Assembly: GCF_037126465.1 (NCBI RefSeq)
Contig: NC_088210.1
Location: 15,773,511 to 15,837,510, forward strand
Reading direction: 5' to 3'
DNA: 64,000 nt
Origin: Ornithodoros turicata
Taxonomy: Eukaryota > Arthropoda > Arachnida > Ixodida > Argasidae
Shown here: positions 56,201 to 64,000 of the stretch, one piece after another
Position numbering within the stretch: the stretch's first letter is position 1
Layout of the letters: each line of letters begins with the position of its first letter
Notes under the pieces: model-generated
Database searches by the model: none
Told to the model about the DNA's origin: nothing
The model's input: the letters and a program-made list of their open reading frames with translations, nothing else
Program-made: the position numbers and the translations under genes

Positions 56201-59200
56201 TTGGTTGCAAAAGAAGACCTTGAAATTTTGACCCTAAAAAACACCAAGGGGTTAGGCTTACCTTTTTTGCAATTTTTGGCAAAAAAATAAAATCGCTCAA
56301 ATCGAGCCGTAATAAAGCACACATGGACAGCAGGAGCCGCACTTTAATTTCAGCGTCAAATTGGTTGCAAAAGAAGACCTTCAAATTTTGACCCTAAAAA
56401 ACACCAAGGGGTTAGGCTTACCTTTTTTCCAATTTTTTTGCGAAAAAATAAAATCGCTCAAATCGAGCCGTAATAAAGCACACATGGACAGCAGGAGCTG
56501 CACTTTAATTTCAGCGTCAAATTGGTTGCAAAATAAGACCTTGAAATTTTGACCCTAAAAAACACCAAGGGGTTAGGCTTACCTTTTTTCCAATTTTTTG
56601 CGAAAAAATAAAATCGCTCAAATCGAGCCGTAATAAAGCACACATGGACAGCAGGCGTCGCGCTTTAGTCTCAGCGTCAAATTGGTTGCAAAAGAAGACC
56701 TTGAAATTTTGACCCTAAAAAACACCAAGGGGTTAGGCTTACCTTTTTTCCAATTTTTTTGCGAAAAAATAAAATCGCTCAAATCGAGCCGTAATAAAGC
56801 ACACATGGACAGCAGGAGCTGCACTTTAATTTCAGCGTCAAATTGGTTGCAAAATAAGACCTTCAAATTTTGACCCTGAAAAACACCAAGGGGTTAGGCT
56901 TACCTTTTTTCCAATTTTTTGCGAAAAAATAAAATCGCTCAAATCGAGCCGTAATAAAGCACACATGGACAGCAGGAGCTGCACTTTAATTTCAGCGTCA
57001 AATTGGTTGCAAAATAAGACCTTGAAATTTTGACCCTAAAAAACACCAAGGGGTTAGGCTTACCTTTTTTCCAATTTTTTGCGAAAAAATAAAATCGCTC
57101 AAATCGAGCCGTAATAAAGCACACATGGACAGCAGGCGTCGCGCTTTAGTCTCAGCGTCAAATTGGTTGCAAAAGAAGACCTTGAAATTTTGACCCTAAA
57201 AAACACCAAGGGGTTAGGCTTACCTTTTTTGCAATTTTTGGCAAAAAAATAAAATCGCTCAAATCGAGCCGTAATAAAGCACACATGGACAGCAGGAGCT
57301 GCACTTTAATTTCAGCGTCAAATTGGTTGCAAAATAAGACCTTCAAATTTTGACCCTAAAAAACACCAAGGGGTTAGGCTTACCTTTTTTCCAATTTTTT
57401 GCGAAAAAATAAAATCGCTCAAATCGACCCGTAATAAAGCACACATGGACAGCAGGCGTCGCACTTTAATTTCAGCGTCAAATTGGTTGCAAAAGAAGAC
57501 CTTGAAATTTTGACCCTAAAAAACACCAAGGGGTTAGGCTTACCTTTTTTGCAATTTTTGGCAAAAAAATAAAATCGCTCAAATCGAAACGTAATAAAGC
57601 ACACATGGACAGCAGGAGCCGCACTTTAATTTCAGCGTCAAATTGGTTGCAAAATAAGACCTTCAAATTTTGACTCTAAAAAACACCAAGGGGTTAGGCT
57701 TACCTTTTTTGCAATTTTTGGCAAAAAAATAAAATCGCTCAAATCGAGCCGTAATAAAGCACACATGGACAGCAGGAGCCGCACTTTAATTTCAGCGTCA
57801 AATTGGTTGCAAAATAAGACCTTCAAATTTTGACCCTAAAAAACACCAAGGGGTTAGGCTTACCTTTTTTGCAATTTTTGGCAAAAAAATAAAATCGCTC
57901 AAATCGAGCCGTAATAAAGCACACATGGACAGCAGGAGCCGCACTTTAATTTCAGCGTCAAATTGGTTGCAAAATAAGACCTTCAAATTTTGACTCTAAA
58001 AAACACCAAGGGGTTAGGCTTACCTTTTTTCAAATTTTTTGCGAAAAAATAAAATCGCTCAAATCGAAACGTAATAAAGCACACATGGACAGCAGGAGCC
58101 GCACTTTAATTTCAGCGTCAAATTGGTTGCAAAATAAGACCTTCAAATTTTGACTCTAAAAAACACCAAGGGGTTAGGCTTACCTTTTTTGCAATTTTTG
58201 GCAAAAAAATAAAATCGCTCAAATCGAGCCGTAATAAAGCACACATGGACAGCAGGAGCCGCACTTTAATTTCAGCGTCAAATTGGTTGCAAAATAAGAC
58301 CTTCAAATTTTGACCCTAAAAAACACCAAGGGGTTAGGCTTACCTTTTTTGCAATTTTTGGCAAAAAAATAAAATCGCTCAAATCGAGCCGTAATAAAGC
58401 ACACATGGACAGCAGGAGCCGCACTTTAATTTCAGCGTCAAATTGGTTGCAAAATAAGACCTTCAAATTTTGACTCTAAAAAACACCAAGGGGTTAGGCT
58501 TACCTTTTTTCAAATTTTTTGCGAAAAAATAAAATCGCTCAAATCGAGCCGTAATAAAGCACACATGGACAGCAGGAGCCGCACTTTAATTTCAGCGTCA
58601 AATTGGTTGCAAAATAAGACCTTCAAATTTTGACCCTAAAAAACACCAAGGGCTTACCTTTTTTGCAATTTTTGGCAAAAAAATAGAATCGCTCAAATCG
58701 AGCCGTAATAAAGCACACATGGACAGCAGGCGTCGCGTATTAATCTCAGCGTCAAATTGGTTGCAAAAGAAGACCTTCAAATTTTGACTCTAAAAAACAC
58801 CAAGGGGTTAGGCTTACCTTTTTTGCAATTTTTGGCGAAAAAATAAAACCGCTCAAATCGAGCCGTAATAAAGCACACATGGACAGCAGGAGCCGCACTT
58901 TAATTTCAGCGTCAAATTGGTTGCAAAATAAGACCTTCAAATTTTGACCCTAAAAAACACCAAGGGGTTAGGCTTACCTTTTTTGCAATTTTTGGCAAAA
59001 AAAATAGAATCGCTCAAATCGAGCCGTAATAAAGCACACATGGACAGCAGGCGTCGCGTATTAATCTCAGCGTCAAATTGGTTGCAAAAGAAGACCTTCA
59101 AATTTTGACCCTAAAAAACACCAAGGGGGTTAGGCTTACCTTTTTTCCAATTTTTTGCGAAAAAATAAAATCGCTCAAATCGAGCCGTAATAAAGCACAC

Positions 59201-62200
59201 ATGGACAGCAGGAGCCGCACTTTAATTTCAGCGTCAAATTGGTTGCAAAATAAGACCTTCAAATTTTGACCCTAAAAAACACCAAGGGGTTAGGCTTACC
59301 TTTTTTCCAATTTTTTGCGAAAAAATAAAATCGCTCAAATCGAGCCGTAATGAAGCACACATGGACAGCAGGCGTCGCGCTTTAGTCTCAGCGTCAAATT
59401 GGTTGCAAAATAAGACCTTCAAATTTTGACCCTAAAAAACACCAAGGGGTTAGGCTTACCTTTTTTCCAATTTTTTGTGAAAAAATTAAATCGCTCAAAT
59501 CGAGCCGTAATAAAGCACACATGGACAGCAGGAGCCGCGCATTAATTTCAGCGTCAAATTGGTTGCAAAAGAAGACCTTCAAATTTTGACCCTAAAAAAC
59601 ACCAAGGGCGCTTACCTTTTTTGCAATTTTTGGCAAAAAAATAAAATCGCTCAAATCGAGCCGTAATAAAGCACACATGGACAGCAGGAGCCGCACTTTA
59701 ATTTCAGCGTCAAATTGGTTGCAAAATAAGACCTTCAAATTTTGACTCTAAAAAACACCAAGGGGTTAGGCTTACCTTTTTTGCAATTTTTGGCGAAAAA
59801 ATAAAACCGCTCATATCGAGCCGTAATAAAGCACACATGGACAGCAGGAGCCGCGCTTTAATTTCAGCGTCAAATTGGTTGCAAAATAAGACCTTCAAAT
59901 TTTGACCCTAAAAAACACCAAGGGGGTTAGGCTTACCTTTTTCCAATTTTTTGCGAAAAAATAAAATCGCTCAAATCGAGCCGTAATAAAGCACACATGG
60001 ACAGCAGGAGCCGCACTTTAATTTCAGCGTCAAATTGGTTGCAAAATAAGACCTTCAAATTTTGACCCTAAAAAACACCAAGGGGTTAGGCTTACCTTTT
60101 TTCCAATTTTTTGCGAAAAAATAAAATCGCTCAAATCGAGCCGTAATGAAGCACACATGGACAGCAGGCGTCGCGCTTTAGTCTCAGCGTCAAATTGGTT
60201 GCAAAATAAGACCTTCAAATTTTGACCCTAAAAAACACCAAGGGGTTAGGCTTACCTTTTTCCAATTTTTTGTGAAAAAATTAAATCGCTCAAATCGAGC
60301 CGTAATAAAGCACACATGGACAGCAGGAGCCGCGCATTAATTTCAGCGTCAAATTGGTTGCAAAATAAGACCTTCAAATTTTGACCCTAAAAAACACCAA
60401 GGGGATAGGCTTACCTTTTTTGCAATTTTTGGCAAAAAAATAAAATCGCTCAAATCGAGCCGTAATAAAGCACACATGGACAGCAGGAGCCGCACTTTAA
60501 TTTCAGCGTCAAATTGGTTGCAAAATAAGACCTTCAAATTTTGACCCTAAAAAACACCAAGGGGTTAGGCTTACCTTTTTTCCAATTTTTTGCGAAAAAA
60601 TAAAATCGCTCAAATCGAGCCGTAATGAAGCACACATGGACAGCAGGCGTCGCGCTTTAGTCTCAGCGTCAAATTGGTTGCAAAATAAGACCTTCAAATT
60701 TTGACCCTAAAAAACACCAAGGGGTTAGGCTTACCTTTTTTCCAATTTTTTGTGAAAAAATTAAATCGCTCAAATCGAGCCGTAATAAAGCACACATGGA
60801 CAGCAGGAGCCGCGCATTAATTTCAGCGTCAAATTGGTTGCAAAAGAAGACCTTCAAATTTTGACCCTAAAAAACACCAAGGGCGCTTACCTTTTTTGCA
60901 ATTTTTGGCAAAAAAATAAAATCGCTCAAATCGAGCCGTAATAAAGCACACATGGACAGCAGGAGCCGCACTTTAATTTCAGCGTCAAATTGGTTGCAAA
61001 ATAAGACCTTCAAATTTTGACTCTAAAAAACACCAAGGGGTTAGGCTTACCTTTTTTGCAATTTTTGGCGAAAAAATAAAACCGCTCATATCGAGCCGTA
61101 ATAAAGCACACATGGACAGCAGGAGCCGCGCTTTAATTTCAGCGTCAAATTGGTTGCAAAAGAAGACCTTGAAATTTTGACCCTAAAAAACACCAAGGGG
61201 TTAGGCTTACCTTTTTTCCAATTTTTTGTGAAAAAATTAAATCGCTCAAATCGAGCCGTAATAAAGCACACATGGACAGCAGGAGCCGCGCATTAATTTC
61301 AGCGTCAAATTGGTTGCAAAATAAGACCTTCAAATTTTGACCCTAAAAAACACCAAGGGGTTAGGCTTACCTTTTTTGCAATTTTTGGCAAAAAAATAAA
61401 ATCGCTCAAATCGAGCCGTAATAAAGCACACATGGACAGCAGGAGCCGCACTTTAATTTCAGCGTCAAATTGGTTGCAAAATAAGACCTTCAAATTTTGA
61501 CCCTAAAAAACACCAAGGGGTTAGGCTTACCTTTTTTGCAATTTTTTGCGAAAAAATAAAATCGCTCAAATCGAGCCGTAATAAAGCACACATGGACAGC
61601 AGGCGTCGCGCTTTAGTCTCAGCGTCAAATTGGTTGCAAAAGAAGACCTTGAAATTTTGACCCTAAAAAACACCAAGGGGTTAGGCTTACCTTTTTTGCA
61701 ATTTTTGGCAAAAAAATAAAATCGCTCAAATCGAGCCGTAATAAAGCACACATGGACAGCAGGAGCCGCACTTTAATTTCAGCGTCAAATTGGTTGCAAA
61801 AGAAGACCTTGAAATTTTGACCCTAAAAAACACCAAGGGGTTAGGCTTACCTTTTTTCCAATTTTTTTGCGAAAAAATAAAATCGCTCAAATCGAGCCGT
61901 AATAAAGCACACATGGACAGCAGGAGCCGCGCATTAATTTCAGCGTCAAATTGGTTGCAAAATAAGACCTTCAAATTTTGACCCTAAAAAACACCAAGGG
62001 GTTAGGCTTACCTTTTTTGCAATTTTTGGCAAAAAAATAAAATCGCTCAAATCGAGCCGTAATAAAGCACACATGGACAGCAGGAGCCGCACTTTAATTT
62101 CAGCGTCAAATTGGTTGCAAAATAAGACCTTCAAATTTTGACCCTAAAAAACACCAAGGGGTTAGGCTTACCTTTTTTGCAATTTTTTGCGAAAAAATAA

Positions 62201-63166
62201 AATCGCTCAAATCGAGCCGTAATAAAGCACACATGGACAGCAGGCGTCGCGCTTTAGTCTCAGCGTCAAATTGGTTGCAAAAGAAGACCTTGAAATTTTG
62301 ACCCTAAAAAACACCAAGGGGTTAGGCTTACCTTTTTTGCAATTTTTGGCAAAAAAATAAAATCGCTCAAATCGAGCCGTAATAAAGCACACATGGACAG
62401 CAGGAGCCGCACTTTAATTTCAGCGTCAAATTGGTTGCAAAAGAAGACCTTGAAATTTTGACCCTAAAAAACACCAAGGGGTTAGGCTTACCTTTTTTCC
62501 AATTTTTTTGCGAAAAAATAAAATCGCTCAAATCGAGCCGTAATAAAGCACACATGGACAGCAGGAGCTGCACTTTAATTTCAGCGTCAAATTGGTTGCA
62601 AAATAAGACCTTCAAATTTTGACCCTAAAAAACACCAAGGGGTTAGGCTTACCTTTTTTCCAATTTTTTTGCGAAAAAATAAAATCGCTCAAATCGAGCC
62701 GTAATAAAGCACACATGGACAGCAGGAGCTGCACTTTAATTTCAGCGTCAAATTGGTTGCAAAATAAGACCTTCAAATTTTGACCCTAAAAAACACCAAG
62801 GGGTTAGGCTTACCTTTTTTGCAATTTTTGGCAAAAAAATAAAATCGCTCAAATCGAGCCGTAATAAAGCACACATGGACAACAGGAGCCGCACTTTAAT
62901 TTCAGCGTCAAATTGGTTGCAAAATAAGACCTTCAAATTTTGACCCTAAAAAACACCAAGGGGTTAGGCTTACTTTTTTTCCAATTTTTTTTGCGAAAAA
63001 ATAAAATCGCTCAAATCGAGCCGTAATAAAGCACACATGGACAGCAGGAGCTGCACTTTAATTTCAGCGTCAAATTGGTTGCAAAAGAAGACCTTCAAAT
63101 TTTTTACTCAAATTCAAATTTTTCAAATTAAATCACTCAAATCAAGTTGCAATAAAGCACACATAC
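53217..63166. repeat. Satellite array 2: about 62 tandem copies of a 160-bp monomer
   Basis: The unit runs gagccgtaataaagcacaca, tggacagcaggagccgcact, ttaatttcagcgtcaaattg, gttgcaaaataagaccttca, aattttgaccctaaaaaaca, ccaaggggttaggcttacct, ttttt[gc]caatttttggc, aaaaaaataaaatcgctcaa atc. Monomers are AT-rich, with A and T tracts and two AATAAA words per unit on the plus strand. Variants include agccgcactttaatttcag versus cgtcgcgctttagtctcag. The final half-unit near 63125-63166 is degenerate. Minus-strand frames of 61-82 codons are accidental. Confidence 0.97.
59234..60890. repeat. Higher-order duplication in satellite 2 (1275-bp offset)
   Basis: The pair of variant monomers at 59234-59582, including the taatgaagcac and ttgtgaaaaaattaaatcg changes and the adjoining deletion ccaagggcgcttacc, recurs at 60509-60857, about eight monomers away. 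Elsewhere the spacing of shared variants is about 481 bp (three units, 53735-54721) and 641 bp (four units, 61566-62392). Confidence 0.8.
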
Positions 63167-63266
63167 ACACAGAAAAAAATTGGGTGCACAACCCCTCTGG
63201 CCTCCCCACTGCGATGAAGTGTGGGACAGACACATCAGTACTCATCATAGCCAGTCGGATGACTCT

Positions 63267-63275
63267 ACCTTTATT
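63267..63275 (-). terminator. Candidate poly(A) signal, minus strand
   Basis: AATAAA reads on the minus strand at 63275-63270, downstream of the candidate terminal exon described next. Confidence 0.25.
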
Positions 63276-63481
63276 TTACAAGCTATTAAAAATATGCACA
63301 TATATACAAAATGTACAAAGGATGCATTAAAGACATATAACAAGCATCAGGATAAAGGCTGTTCTCACAGAGAATTCTGGCTTGAACATCACTTGACGCA
63401 CAACAGTACGCTCACATACACCTCAATACAATTTTACTAAATTCGCCTCTACTCCGACCACCCCATGATTATCAACCTTTG

Positions 63482-63761
63482 TTATCTTCTGCCTTGGCAC
63501 AGTTGGTGCAGAACTATTCCTGGAAGGAATACGAAGAAAATAAGACTATATAGATGCAAGGTGTGCTAAAGACAGCTTTACAGGCTAAAGCAATTCTAAT
63601 ATGTCCCACCTGTTGCTACGGAGACGTTTAGGGAGCCCATCGAGGGTAGAATGCCAGCTGCCCGTTGCACAAATATGTTCACATCACACAGACTGCGGAG
63701 GGAAGGCTGCACACCTTTACCTTCATTGCCTAGGACAGCATTGCGGACATACAAAGAAAAC
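63482..63761 (-). CDS. Candidate 3'-terminal exon pair of an unidentified gene
   Basis: On the minus strand, 63761-63610 is bounded by ccaatctcag and gtggga and reads FSLYVRNAVLGNEG, KGVQPSLRSLCDVNIF, VQRAAGILPSMGSLNVSVAT. A 90-bp intron with a strong polypyrimidine acceptor (cgtattccttccag) leads to 63519, where phase 1 joining gives GIVLHQLCQGRR and a stop at 63484-63482. I do not recognise the protein. The plus strand is also open here and a MITE abuts it, so it could be repeat-derived. Confidence 0.25.
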
Positions 63762-63799
63762 CTGAGATTGGTGTGAAAAGCCGCAGGTTTCTGCGGTGA

Positions 63800-63923
63800 T
63801 TAAAGGAGCGCAGAATACTTGCGCACAGAGAATTTTTTTGTGTTAGTTGTCACGTCAAGTTACATCTTTTCGTAGTTCGCCACAAACGGAAAATCTTTTG
63901 GATGGCTTTCTGGGCTCCTTTAA
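63800..63923. mobile_element. 124-bp MITE with TTAA at both ends
   Basis: TTAAAGGAGCGCAGAA opens it and TTCTGGGCTCCTTTAA closes it, 15 of 16 positions paired. TTAA at both borders is the target preferred by piggyBac-type transposases. The right end recurs at 9221-9236. Confidence 0.7.
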
Positions 63924-64000
63924 GCGAACCAATAAGATAATTACCCATGATCAAAAGCACATGTTTTTGCGAGAGCAGCACCGACGCTTCGTGAAGTGGG

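Noticed and set aside
53313..62936. Repeated 61-82-codon minus-strand frames in satellite 2
   Set aside because: They recur with the 160-bp period and only reflect the monomer; no sign of coding constraint.

Overview
The window looks like a nuclear scaffold of an arthropod, most likely a tick (Ixodida). The genes are split by GT-AG introns. Two insertions match the tRNA-derived tick SINE family known as Ruka (recognised from memory, not searched). The fatty-acid-binding protein resembles mite group-13 allergen proteins. The species cannot be named from the sequence. Most of the DNA is repeats; three protein genes could be assembled exon by exon.

Left part (1-14.7 kb): a cytosolic fatty-acid-binding protein gene (FABP) lies on the minus strand. 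Exon 1 is at 3626-3695, exon 2 at 206-378, and the last exons are off the left edge. Head to head with it on the plus strand is an RSRC2-type SR-rich coiled-coil protein, with secure exons at 8084-8330, 9639-9922 and 11304-11618, a possible first coding exon at 4485-4543, and a probable long 3' UTR.

Middle (14.7-43.4 kb): first comes a satellite array of 106-bp monomers (14736-20658), whose right edge is broken by a SINE and decays into diverged monomers. Then follow about 22 kb of transposon debris with no gene I can support. It holds two SINEs with clean target duplications, a SINE-like tail, a non-LTR retrotransposon fragment, two long palindromes (one a perfect 60-bp inverted repeat), TA-flanked MITEs, and several hAT-like non-autonomous elements each built from its own iterated short word (gttac, agtac, cgaat, gaacc, cgata, actcc), one nested in another.

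Right part (43.4-64 kb): a complete microsomal cytochrome P450 gene of six exons (43790-50591, 507 residues, all hallmark motifs, CCAAT/GC/TATA promoter) has introns packed with MITEs and a SINE. After 2.6 kb without a recognised gene comes a second, unrelated, AT-rich satellite of 160-bp monomers (53217-63166) with local higher-order repeats of 3, 4 and 8 units. The last 0.8 kb holds a speculative minus-strand terminal exon pair and a TTAA-flanked MITE.

The three genes do not form a pathway: FABP carries lipids in the cytosol, RSRC2 belongs to nuclear RNA processing, and the P450 is an ER monooxygenase. The most unusual material is in the repeats: satellite higher-order structure, SINE 3'-tail exchange, word-built hAT-like elements and the perfect foldback.
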